From the NCBI RefSeq assembly GCF_003597395.2, contig NC_133774.1, positions 39,202,986 to 39,266,985 of the forward strand: DNA of 64,000 nt, given 5' to 3'. The translations under genes and the position numbers were made by a program. The notes beneath the pieces are model-generated. The model saw nothing but the letters and a program-made list of their open reading frames with translations. It was not told where the DNA came from and did no database searches. This DNA is from Chelonoidis abingdonii. Taxonomy: Eukaryota; Chordata; Testudines; Testudinidae. Of this stretch, positions 44,700 to 55,459 are shown piece by piece (position 1 is the first letter of the stretch; every line of letters starts with the position of its first letter).

Positions 44700-46560
44700 A
44701 ACATTAGTGAACCATAGAAAAAGCTGCCTTCCAGTCTTCGACAACAGCCTCCCAGAACACATTCACAAGCATACCCTTCAGAAATTAGGCTGTCTATCAT
44801 CCAGACTAGTCCCTTGCTAGTGTTTCTAATTAAGATGACCACATCTTTTTTCTGCAATCTTCAATACAAGAACTAGGAGACCCCATTTCTGATCCTCCTG
44901 TGCCCACATGACTGCGTATAATGTTATCAGCTGGATAAGCACCTTTACATTCCTCCCCTTGCAGGGTCATTTTTTCTTTTAGGATAGACATTTTTAAACC
45001 AACTCTGGTTAGGGCTTTGAGTTCCTGTTCCTAGGCCTCCAGGCAGAAAAAGTACCTCTGTCTCTTCCCTTTTTATTTCAGCTTGTCCTGAGGTATATGG
45101 TTTTACATGGTGGCTTTCCCCTTCAGTGGGCTGAAGCACCATCTCAGACTCCCCATCTTTTATTTTATGGTTCCGTATCTCTATGCACACTGCAGCACTG
45201 TTCTTATCTTCAGCCAGCTGGTATATCATGCTGCCCATCTAAGTTTTTTCTTTTTTTTATCTCCTGTGGAGACTTAAGTTTTCTTTCTGGCACACGTTTA
45301 GCTGTTTCCACACAGCCTCAGCCTCTCCAAATGTTTATGCATCTCAGACTTGGACTTCATTCCACCCTTGGCCTTAAACTTGTTCTGAAGCACAGGCAGG
45401 TCCTTCTGCAGCAACAGACACTGATGTTCCCTGGTCACCTTCTCAATCTCCCACTTTATGGCTTGTACTAAGATTGAGTTCCTTGAGGACTCTCTCTCTT
45501 CTTGGTCCTGCAAGGCCTCAACCTTTTGGGCCAGCATGGTGTTCAGTTGTGTATGGCCTGTCGTCTTAATCCCCTCAGCTGCAACAACTGTTTCTCCTAC
45601 CTCTTTTCAGTTCACTAGTGGATGGGATTCATGGTTAGCTCTAGTGCCACACCCATTACTATCACAATAAGCTTCTCTTGTAGCCACCTCCTCTGAATTT
45701 ATGCCCATCAACATCCAATCCTTTAACTGGCAATCAACGTATTCCCCTATAAAGCTTACCAAGGCACTCGAGGTGTCATTCTGCTGCCCTGTACAAACAC
45801 TGGTATCCTGGTGAGTTATTGCTTCACTCTCTATTTTCATCACACATATAGTGCCTTCATCACACAACTCTGCCCTCTCGTGTCATCATCTTTAGTCTTT
45901 TTAGTACTTGAAATCATTCCAGAAACTGCTCAGTCTCTTGTCTTAGTTTCTGATTACTTGCTTCTAACCAACACTGCAGCCTCAAAACATACTCCTAGTT
46001 TTCCAACCACACTACTCATGTCCTGTAGTCCTTTCTGGAGTGTCCCATTTGTGAGGACTTGTTCAAGCCCTTTCAGATTTGGCTCCTTGAGTAGTTTCCC
46101 CTTCAATAGCTTATTTTCTACTTTCACTGCCTGAAGCTTGGCTTTCTTGAGATTGTTGTTCCCCATCTCCCAGGTGCTTTGCTTTGCTTCTCTTCTGGAT
46201 AAACTATTTGGGTCTCCAGGTATATCTCTCCCACTAGAACCAAGGCTAAAGCATGGATATTTGGCAGTCGCAACTGCCACTTCATCTCTGTTGTGTGATG
46301 TCTGGCACTTGGCACAGTTAGCAGGCTGAAAGTTTCTTCTTCATTTGAACCTTCTCAGCACTCATCTGCTCATGAGCCCCACCATCATGTGGCAAGAGAT
46401 CTACAATAGTCCGGAGCTCCTCAGTTCTCTCCATGTTCTAGAAAACTGCACCAGTCTTGCCATCATTGTTCTTATGGGGACAGACCCATTTTAAATGCCC
46501 CTCTTGCCCACAGTCAGTTCACAGCATTGGACCGGCTCTGTGCTGCCTTCTCTGTTGACA
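44700..46560 (-). pseudogene. Degraded CCHC zinc-knuckle plus coiled-coil protein pseudogene
   Basis: On the minus strand the region reads in order. First is DCGQEGHLKWVCPHKN (about 46475-46525), a C-x2-C-x4-H-x4-C knuckle whose first Cys codon is now a stop. Next come MERTEELRTIVDLLPHDGGA, then EVAVATAKYPCFSLG and a Lys/Leu-rich coil (ENKLLKGKLLKEPNLKGLEQ, 45954-46280). Then AQKVEALQDQEERESSRNSI with further heptad-like sequence (45298-45537), and QLAEDKNSAAVCIEIRNHKI (44945-45238). Each piece sits in a different frame, and stops and shifts are frequent. There is no recognisable intron, and an 'aataaa' on the minus strand near 44520-44530 could be an old 3' end, so a processed pseudogene or a retroelement gag are both possible. 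I do not recognise the parent gene. Confidence 0.5.
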
Positions 46561-46737
46561 TCTGAATTAGCCAACTCTTGCTATATTGCTGGTGGCCATG
46601 ACTAGACAGCCTTCTTAAAGTAAAAAATTTGTTCATTTCGAACCAAAGCCTTTAAAAGAAAATATCTTAACACAACAAACAGACTCTGCATGTGTCTAGT
46701 TTACCAGATGTCTATCTTCCACAAGGATATCCTAGTA

Positions 46738-46958
46738 CCGGGGTTCTCAAACTGGGAATCGAGACTCTTAAGGGGATCACGAGGTTATTACGTGGGGGGT
46801 TGCGAGCTGTCAGCCTCCACCCCAAATCCTGCTTTGTCTCCAGCATTTATAATAGTGTTAAATATATGAAAAAGTGTTTTTTTATTTATAAGCAGGGGTC
46901 ATGCTCAGAGGCTTACTATGTGAAAGGGGTCACCAGTACAAAAGTTTGAGAACCACTG
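46738..46958. mobile_element. 221-bp hAT MITE with 8-bp target duplication
   Basis: The left end '(cc)ggggttctcaaactggg' and right end 'aaaagtttgagaaccactg' are inverted repeats of the 'cagtggttctcaaac' type used by hAT/Charlie elements. Flanks 'tcctagta' (46730-46737) and 'tcttagta' (46959-46966) are 8-bp duplications with one mismatch. Confidence 0.85.
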
Positions 46959-46966
46959 TCTTAGTA

Positions 46967-47415
46967 GGTCTAAATTTCCTATAGCTCTGCCTAAGACCTT
47001 TAGTGAGTCTGGATGGCATAATCTGTTCCAGAGGCGACATGTGGGGGAGGCATGCGGGGTCAAGTACCTGCCAGATTGGCCTGCTGCAAGGAGGGGAAAG
47101 AGAGGGACTCTCTTCCCACTGTACCTGTCCCCCCGCACGCTCAGCCCCTGTCCCTGGCAGCCTGGCCTGGGCAGGACCAGCCACTTCTTATGCTAACCAC
47201 TCTGAGTGCTCCTCTGTGTAGCACAGCAGCAGCCTGAGACAGTCTGTCTGGGGAGGCAGCAGCGAGCCAGAGGCCCCTTTTCCCAATCCTCACTGGCACG
47301 TTTCCTGCTTGCTCAGCCCCCATCCCCTGCAGCTGGGCCTAGGCTGGAGGCTACTGGTCAGGCTCTCTCAGGCAGCTGCTGCGCTGCACAGAGCAGCGAC
47401 CAGAGCAGCCAGCTT
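46967..47415. other. Unclassified GC-rich repeat, split by the next element
   Basis: The C/G-rich, 'cagcagc'-laden text here resumes in style at 49436-49640 ('gctccctcctgctccctgct', 'cagctgccagggagagcagc') beyond the 2-kb insertion, so both probably belong to one older repeat. Frames of 61-84 codons have no domain. Confidence 0.4.
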
Positions 47416-47425
47416 GAGCAGTGTG

Positions 47426-49427
47426 AGGCCTGGTCTATGCTACGCGTTTAAATCGATTTAAAGAGCGTTAAATCGATTTAACACTGTACCCGTCCACACA
47501 ACAACGCCCCTTATATCGATATAAAGGGCTCTTTAAATCGATTTCTGTACTCCTCCCTGACGAGAGGAGTAGCGCTAAATTCGATATTAACATATCGGAT
47601 TACGGTTAGTGTGGACGGAAATCGACGTTATTGGCCTCCGGGCGGTATCCCACAGTGCACCACTGACCGCTCTGGACAGCAATCTGAACTCGGATGCAGC
47701 GGGCAGGTAAACAGGAAAAGCCCCGCGAACTTTTGAATTACATTTCCTGTTTGCCCAGCGTGGCATGGAGCTCTGATCAGCACGGGTGGCGATGCAGTCT
47801 CAAATCCAAAAGAGCTGCAGCATGGACCGTACGGGAGATACTGGATCTGATCGCTGTATGGGGAGACAAATCTGTTGTATCAGAGCTCCGTTACAGAAGA
47901 CCGAAATGCCAAAGCGTTTGAAAAAAATCTCAGGATAACACAGCGCTGCATGACAAGTGTAACGGGAAAGCCAAAGAATCAAATGGACGCTCATGGAGGA
48001 GGGAGGGGTACTGAGGACTCCAGCTATCCCACAGTCCACAGCAGTCTCTGAAAGTATTTGCATTCTTGGCTGACACTCCCAATGTCTGTAGGTTCAAACA
48101 CAGTGTCTGGCGTGGTTCGGGGGAATAGCTCTCTCAGTTTCTTCCCCCCCCCCACCACGTGAAAGAAAAGGGAAAGAAATTCATTTCTTGACTTCTTTCA
48201 AGCTGTCACCCTATGTGTACTGAATGCTGCTGGTAGACGCGATGCTGCAGCAGTGAAGAGCAGTATCCGCTTCTCTCCCCTCCCCGGTGGTAGACGGTGC
48301 AATAGGAACTAGTAACTGTCCTCATGAACCCCTGAGTGGCTCCAATGCTTTTTAACTTGACATATGGCGGGCGCCTGGTAAAGGGGATTGATTCCTGGTC
48401 ACTCCCAGTAGATAGGACCAGAACGTGCTAGTAACCGTAGCTTCATCATAGCAACTGGGGGCTGAGCCCAATCATTTCGCCCCCCTCCTTTCCTGTGTAA
48501 AGAAAAGATTCTGTACTGCCTGGACTGTCATAGCAGCAGCAATGCTGTGCTCCTCTCCCCACACCACCGCTTTAATGTCCTGCCTGGACTATCATTCGCG
48601 ACCGGGAGGCTGCCTCCCCCTCATTTTATGTCACTAATCAGTGTTTCTTATTCCTGCATTCTTTATTACTTCATGAACACAAATGTGCAGGACACTGCCA
48701 CGGTAGCCCAGGAAGGTTGGGGAGAAGGGAAGCAACGGGTGGGGTTGTTGCAGGGGCACCCCCTGTGAATACTGACATCGGAGCAGCTGTGCTCTCTGAT
48801 ACACTGGTCCTCTAATACACTTGCCCCTTATTCTAGGCAGGACTGACTCTATTTTTTAGAAAACCATAAGGGAGGGATTGACTCGGGGAGTCAATCCCAA
48901 TTTTGCTTTTTGTTGCGCCCCCGGCCGATTTCAGCCAGGGGCACTCATGATAGCAGCGGACAGTACAGAGGGGGAGAGATAACCGTCATTTCATTGCCAG
49001 TTTACTCCGGCAGTAGACGGTACAGAATGACTGGTAAACCATCTCTGCTATCATGCAAAAGCAAGTGAATGCTGCTGTGTGTAGCGCTGGAGTATCGCCT
49101 CTCTCTGTCCGCCGGGCATCCAGTACACATAACGGTGCCGGAAAAAAAAAAAAGCTGAACGGGCTCCATGGTTGCCGTGCTATGCGCGTCTGCCAGGGCA
49201 ATCCAGGGAAAAACGGCGCGAAAGGATTGTCAGCTGATGTTTTCCCGGAGGAAGGAATGACTGACGACATTTACCCAGCTTCAGAAATCGACGTTAGCCT
49301 CGGACCATGGACGCACAACGCCGAATTACTGTGCCTAGTGTGGCCGCATAAAATCGAATTTATAATATCAGTTTTATAAAACCGATTTTAGCTAATTCGA
49401 TATTATCCCGTAGTGTAGACGTGGCCT
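47426..49427. mobile_element. 2.0-kb non-autonomous hAT-like element
   Basis: The left end 'aggcctggtctatgctacg' and right end 'gtagtgtagacgtggcct' are inverted repeats. They continue inward as AT-rich 'taaatcgatttaa' / 'ttataaaaccgatttta' subterminal repeats over about 60-100 bp. Candidate 8-bp duplications 'gagcagtg' (47416-47423) and 'gagaagtg' (49428-49435) agree at 7 of 8 positions. No hAT transposase (RNase H fold, BED finger or hATC dimer region) is readable. The only protein-like piece is the Myb/SANT fragment described separately. Confidence 0.75.
47694..47921 (+). pseudogene. Myb/SANT-like DNA-binding domain fragment
   Basis: A 75-codon frame whose residues 40-75 read RAAAWTVREILDLIAVWG and then SVVSELRYRRPK. 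The tryptophans at 44 and 56, the ILDLI helix and the basic R-R block match the first half of the trihelix Myb/SANT-like domain (Pfam Myb_DNA-bind_4 type). That domain is widely carried by transposon-encoded proteins, notably PIF/Harbinger partner proteins. The second half (usually with an E-x-G-x-x-R-x-x-x-x-C-R-x-K pattern) is broken by a frameshift near 47915-47925 and a deletion. A piece of coding DNA has been carried inside a hAT-like element; it cannot make a functional protein. Confidence 0.6.
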
Positions 49428-49639
49428 GAGAAGTGGCTCCCTCCTGCTCCCTGCTCAGGTCAGCTGCCAGGGAGAGCAGCTGAATGTGCCACTGGACAGG
49501 GATGTTGGTGCAGCAGCAAAAGAATGGAGCTCCTCACTCCAGGTAACGTGTGGCAGGCAGAACACGGCAGCCCCAGGATGGGCACAAGGCAGAGGTAGGG
49601 GTCGCTGGGCAGAGAAGACATTTGGGGTGGTCACATATC

Positions 49640-50750
49640 CTCCCCTTTTGATTGTACCCCCTAGTATGGGGAAGCACAAATTGTCTGCGATCATTTCCCT
49701 TAACTCAGAAACCACTTCACACTTGCTGCTTCCAGGAATTTGTCCTTTACAAATGGTACAGTCTTTGGATCACCTCCCTTCAGAGGAATCAAGTCTTTTT
49801 TTTAACTCTTTATTACTCTTTGATCTGTTTGTGCCAAGCATTAGCTAAACAGGCTTGCAACTTGTTGGAGACAGGATGTAGGATCCTCAAAGCTAATAGC
49901 TTTTCCTATTGTCTTTCAAGTATATTCTAAGGTGTTCTGATTTGTGAGCAATTATATTCTTCTTAGCAACAGTGTCCATTGAATTAAGGCAACATAGTCA
50001 TATAATAAACATTCTGTTAACCTTAATATAGTTATACAGTCTTCTCAAGAATTAGTTCACATACAGTATTCATAAAATTATCATCACAAAACAGCTCCAC
50101 ATCTGCCACATAAATAATGAACTGACTGAAGAGAAAAGCTAGGATATTAAAATATATAAGATCAGTATGGAAACTACTGAAGAATATCCATTAAGGGCAC
50201 ACAGTACTATATGCATATTCTATAACACAAAATGTAAACAGATGTGGGGGATTGGAAAAAAAAAATCACAGTTGACTGGTCACACGCAGTTTATTTAGGA
50301 TAAGAAAGTATCCTGTTAAAATGGAAATCCAGTCAACTCCAATTTACCCTTTCCCATAATACAAGAGAAAGAGAACATCTGATTATATTAAAAAGCATCA
50401 CATTTAAAATAAACAGAAAAAATACTAATATGGGATATAATCAACCTGGGAAAATCACTGACCTGGAATATTATTGTGCTTAATATTCAAACACAAATTA
50501 GATATTAACAGCCGCAATCACCATTACGCTAGATAGACTCAAAGTTATAACAGTCATCATCCCTCATGGATCAGGTCCTTATACCCTGAAGCAAAGACTT
50601 TATTAATTTAAAGGGGTATTGAACCAGGCTCTAGATGATCATCAGATGGGTTAATATGAAACTGTCACCTCTCCCTGCAAACAGACTGTACAACTAGATG
50701 CACTATGGTATTTATGTTTTTTTCTGTAACACCTAACATAAGTATCCTGT
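49640..50750. other. AT-rich stretch, nothing recognised
   Basis: No gene or clear repeat. The 120- and 92-codon frames near 49486-49930 are parts of repeat DNA and have no domain. Confidence 0.35.
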
Positions 50751-52008
50751 CTCATAGAATCATAGAGTTAGATGGGATCACAAGGGTCACCTAGTCTACC
50801 CCCTGCCAAGATGCAGGATTTGTTGGGTCTAAGCCATCCAAGACAGATAACTATCCACCTTCCTTTTGAAAATGTACAGTGAAGGAGCTTCCACAACCTC
50901 CTGAGGCAATCTGTTCCATTGTCCCACTTTTCTTACAGTTAGGAAGTTTTTCCTGAGATTTAATCTAAATCTGCTATGCTATAGTTTGAACCTGTTGCCT
51001 TTTGTCCTGCCCTATGTAGCAAGAGAGAACAACTTTTCTCCAATTTTTTAATGGCTGCCTTTCAAGTATCTGAAGACCATTATCATGTCCTCCCTTAATC
51101 TCCTCTTTTCCAAACTAAACATACCTGGTTCCTTCAGCCTTTGCTCATATGGCTTGCATGCCAACCCTTTGATCATCTCTGTCCCTCGCCTCTGGATCCT
51201 TTCCAGTTTCTCTACATTTTTTCTATACATTGGTGACCAAACAGGGACACAGTACTCCAGCTGAGGCCTAACCAGTGCCAAGTAGATCAGTACTATATCC
51301 CACCCCACCCCATGACTTGCATGCTACGGCTCTGTTACTGCAACCTAAAATTGCATTTGCTTTTTTTGCAGCAGCTTTGCACTATTGATTCACGCTGAGA
51401 TTTTGATACATCACAACTCCCAGATCCCTCTTAGCAGTGCTGCTGCCAAGACAGATATCCTCCATTCTGTATTTGTGCATTTGGTTTTTCTTCCCTAAGT
51501 GTAGTGCCTTACATTTGTCTTTGTTGAATTTCATTTTGTTGTGGATAGCCTAGTTCTCCAATTTATCAAGGCCCCTATGAATTTTAGCTGTATCCTCCAA
51601 ATTGTTGGCAACACCCCCTTCCCTTCCCCAGCTGTGTCTCATCTGCAAATTTGATCAGTATGATCTCTTCCTGCATCCAGGTTACTATTACAGATGTTAA
51701 ACACCAGACCCAGAACTGATCCCCATGGAACCCCACTTGAGACCTCTGTCCAATCTGACATCATTCTATTAATAGTTAGTCTTTGTTTTGAGTTGTTTAA
51801 CCAATTCTGTATACAACCTAACGGTAGTTCCGCTAAGCCCACATTTCTACAGCTTACTTATCAGAATGTCACATGGGACTCTGTCAAAAGCCTTTGTGAA
51901 GTCCAGGTGTATTATGTCCACTGAATTCCCCCTATCCGCCAAACCAGTTATCCTGTCAAAGGAGGAAATCAAGCTGCTTTGGCATGATTTTTCTTAGTAA
52001 ATCCTAGC

Positions 52009-52964
52009 CAGGGCTGCCCGGGGGGAGGAGGGGGGTGTCATAAATGGATAGGTAGGTAAGGGTTAAGTTTCTTTTACCTGAAAAGGGTAACCGAACACCT
52101 GACCAGAGGACCAATCAGAGAACTGGATTGTTTAAAGTCAGGGGCGAATCAGACTGTGTTTTTTATATTTTTCTTATAAGCAAGAGCCTGTATTGAGTTT
52201 CTTAATGCAAGATGATTGTTTTATATTTTCTTTCTTTTTTTCTATAAAGTTTTCTTGTTAAACCTTGTTGAAAGTTCTTTTTCCTAGGGAGGCAAAGGGA
52301 AAAGCCAGGCTGTGGGCTATTTTCCTATTTGGGGTCAGGGGAAGAGCAGACTACGGGGAAAGAGACGAAGAATTCTCTCTGTTCTCTGGTGGTTACAGTT
52401 TTTCCCTCATTCCTGGAGCAAGGGGGGTGGCAGAGCCAGCTGTGGGTATTTTGCATCTCCATTGTCCTGAGGAAGCAGAAAAGCTGGTTTCTTGGGTCAC
52501 ACAGGTTAGCCGCGAGGCAAGCCTGATAAGGAGGGGAAGGGGTTATTTTCCCTGCTTTTAGCATCCAAGGATTGGGAATCTGGGTGTCCCACCAAGGGAG
52601 GGTTGGGGACACCAGAGGAGGAAAGGGCGGGATCAGGCCCACCATAGATTATTCCTGATCTGGTGGCAGCGAGAGAATATCCAAGCTGGTAGTGAGCTTG
52701 GGGGAGTTTCAGGTAAGCCCCCAAACTTTGGACGCAAAAGTCCAGGTTTGGGACAGGACCAGACTGGTGGACACTAAAGTCCAGGTCTGGGACTGGACGG
52801 CTAGATTACCACAGGGGGGCAAGTGGGGCAATTTGCCCCAGGCCCTGGGTCCTGCAGGGGACCCCACGAGAATATAGTATTCTATTGTATTGCAACATTT
52901 TCTTAGGGAAGGGGCCCCGGAAATTGCTTTGCCCCAGGCCCCTTGAATCCTCTGGGTGGCCCTG
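52009..52964. mobile_element. hAT MITE inside the CR1, itself split by an LTR
   Basis: The left end 'cagggctgcccgggg' and right end 'cctctgggtggccctg' are inverted repeats of the same family as 11487-11871. A perfect 8-bp duplication, 'atcctagc', flanks them at 52001-52008 and 52965-52972. Removing 52036-52813 rejoins 'ggaggagg' to 'ggggcaagtggggcaatttg', matching the MITE subterminal sequence. Confidence 0.9.
52036..52813 (+). mobile_element. Solo LTR of an endogenous LTR retroelement
   Basis: It starts with TGTCATAAA and ends with TTACCACA, giving TGT...ACA ends. A five-G target duplication (52031-52035 and 52814-52818) flanks it; this is low complexity but is supported by exact MITE continuity. 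Inside are a CCAAT box ('gaccaatcag' near 52110) and AT-rich TATA-like tracts. A related copy with its own target duplication lies at 62174-63038. No internal retroviral genes are present, so it arose by recombination between two LTRs. Retrovirus-like or Gypsy-like origin is not decided. Confidence 0.78.
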
Positions 52965-53164
52965 ATCCTAGCTGGCAGCTAGTGACTACCCCTTCATCCT
53001 CTAGGTATTTGCAAATTGAATCTATAATACATTGCTCTAGTAGCTTCCCAGGTATTGAAGTCAGGCTCACTGGTATATAGCTCCCCAGCTCCTCCTTTCA
53101 CTTCTCTTTAAAGATGGGCACTACATTAGGCATCTTAGCTCCCCACTACGTTAGTCTCAGATGG

Positions 53165-54910
53165 TGGCCAAAAGAAATAAACACAGTAATGAGATATTAT
53201 GACATTGCAATTCCTATGGTCCCATGAGAGCCTAATTGTCATTTCTGTGTATACTCCCTCAGGTGATTGCAACTTAAAGTAACTGAATAACATGGATTTA
53301 ACTGCAACTGAATTAACTAGGCAATTCAGCTTTTTCCAGTGTTATTGAATGTTTTTAATTGTAATAAATGTCTATACAGATTTGTTACAAGCCCTTATTC
53401 AACCAACACCTAACTTATTGGAGAATAAATGAGAGTTACAATTAAGCATACACTAAAAACTATAATTATAATCAGTTTCATAATAAAGAATGATAAACTA
53501 TCACATGAATTCAGACACAATTGAATGAGAATTACTGGAAAAAAATTAGAATAGCCAACTGTTCTTATATCAAAATCAGCAAAAGTGGCTCTTCTAGAAG
53601 ACTTGCAGTGATGACAGGTAGATGGTAAAAGGAATTAGAAAACTGGTTGTACAGAGTTTCTATACCCCAGCATTATGTTTACCATGTTTTGTGACCCACT
53701 TTCTATGACAAGATGCAGGGACCACACATGCCAGTCAACCTGGAATTACCCTCAGGCTTAGTTTTTCCTCCTTTCTGAACTGGTACTCAGGAAAAAGTAT
53801 AGAAGAGACGCCTTGGGAAGACATACAAACAACATTTGACTGGCTGAATCCTACACTGAGGAGTTCTTCTATTTACTTTCCTGATACAGTCACTTAATAT
53901 GTGAAGAACAGATGTAATTTTTTTTTGTTAACTTTCCTGAGTCATTCTACAAGCTCATACTCCCCTATGCCAACCTTCTAATTAATAGCAATATGAGTGA
54001 TACTGTTAAAAAACAAAAAATCTCTCATAACCGGATAGCCTCCAAGGATAAACTCGTTAAAAACAAGCCTCTAAATCAACTACTTATTCTCCCTCAAATC
54101 CCCTCCTTAAGACTCACCTGTTTTGTGAGGCCTATAAAACATTAAAAGCAGGTGGCAAGCTGAAACTGATGATACTTAAACATACCAACACCCCTCACCC
54201 CGGACACACTCCTGTTCATTTAGCTATACAATGCATAGTTGTACCAATGTTACTTTGTCCTATCTACTATCTTTGTTCCAAACATCTGTTGCATCTCAGC
54301 TTAAGCTAAGTTTGTGAGTGCTTTGGATGACAGACTGTCGTAAGTACGTCTGCACTGTACCTAGCACAATAGACCCCAACAATTGAATTCTCTACGTGTA
54401 ATACAAATAATATATAATATTGACTTTATGTTATGTATTCTTCCCTCCTTCCTTATTACCCGATAACATATCTCTATATTCCAAGTTATAGCATGACAGA
54501 CCAGTTGTATACTGTACATAATGTACAAAGGCCAGGACCATGTATTTATTGGCTAAATAAAATGCAACACATAACTATGCTAATATCTGTACCTGATAAA
54601 TATAAAATGAACACAGCAAATACTTTCTGCTTCAGTTATATTCAGGAAGCTGCATATTCAATTGTTACCAATGAATTTTATGTTGGAAATAATGAACAAG
54701 CGAAATCTGTCAGGCAGCACAAAATATATCTGATAATTTATCAAGGAAGAATGGAAATGTCTTTTTCCCTTTACTTTCCAGCTGTCACTCCTTTTAATTT
54801 CACCTGAACTTAATCTTCACTTCCACTGCTTTAAAACAAAACAACAAACGACAACAACTACTACTTGTTACTGCTATAGAATGGCTGCAAGAAATGGCTG
54901 AATTTCTGTA
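53165..54910. other. Intergenic stretch with a possible ancient repeat
   Basis: Text at about 54280-54400 ('gtgagtgctttggatgacag', 'gcactgtacctagcacaata') resembles an ancient amniote LINE or SINE end. A 124-codon frame at 54433-54807 has no domain, no signal peptide and AT-driven composition, and I do not call it a gene. Confidence 0.35.
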
Positions 54911-54911
54911 A

Positions 54912-55458
54912 TGATAGAGTCCGTGTGGCACCTTAATCTAACAAATTTATTTGGCATAAGCTTTCATGGGCTAAAACCCACTTTATCAGATGCATGGAAT
55001 GAAAAATACAGTAAGCAGTATCTGTATTACAGCACATGAAAAGATGGGTGTTACTTACCAAGTGTGGAGTCAGTGCTAACGAGGCCAATTCAATTAACGT
55101 GGAAGGGACCTATTCTCAACAGTTGACAAGAAGGGGTGAATATTAACAGAGGGAAAACTACCTTTGTAGTACTAACAAGGCCAATGGTGGATGTTGCCCA
55201 TTCTCACTAGCTGACAAGAAGGTGTTGAGAATAAGCCACTTCAACCATAATTGAACTTGGTAAGGCAACTCCTATCTTTTCATGTGCTGTAATATATATA
55301 CTGCTAACTGTATTTTTCACTCCATGCATCTGATGAAGTGGTTTTTAGCCCACAAAAGCTTATGCTCAAATAAATTTGTTAGTCTCTAAGGTGCCACAAG
55401 GACTCCTCGTTGTTTTTGCTGATAGAGACTAACACTATCCCTCTGCAACCTGTGATGA
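54912..55458. mobile_element. Penelope-like element, inverted pair of 3' ends
   Basis: The left part (54912-55000) is the minus-oriented terminus ('tgtggcaccttaatctaaca', 'gctttcatgggctaaaaccc'). The right part (55315-55458) is the plus-oriented terminus ('catctgatgaagtggttttt', 'tgttagtctctaaggtgcca'). The two form an inverted repeat around a roughly 300-bp middle, and both carry mutated hammerhead-like cores. No coding frame remains. Confidence 0.8.
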
Positions 55459-55459
55459 T

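Larger units (their letters stand above)
50752..53160 (-). mobile_element. CR1 LINE (minus strand), interrupted by a nested hAT MITE and LTR
   Basis: The reversed CR1 3' end begins at 50752 ('atagaatcatagagttagat'). Minus-strand RT C-terminal text reads IVLIYLALVRPQLEYCVPVW, then KNVEKLERIQRRGTEMIKGL (51048-51308). Further upstream is QRLTINRMMSDWTEVSSGVP followed by WGSVLG (51639-51842), which is RT motif B. CR1 text stops at 52008 and resumes at 52973 ('tggcagctagtgactacccc'), running to about 53160. The break is exactly the MITE bounded by 'atcctagc'. Confidence 0.85.

Noticed and set aside
49053..49379. 108-codon open frame near the right end of the 2-kb hAT-like element
   Set aside because: It extends into the subterminal inverted repeat, has no domain, and is overlapped by a comparable minus-strand frame.
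54433..54807. 124-codon open frame as a possible gene
   Set aside because: AT-driven composition, no domain or signal peptide, and no neighbouring exon-like sequence.
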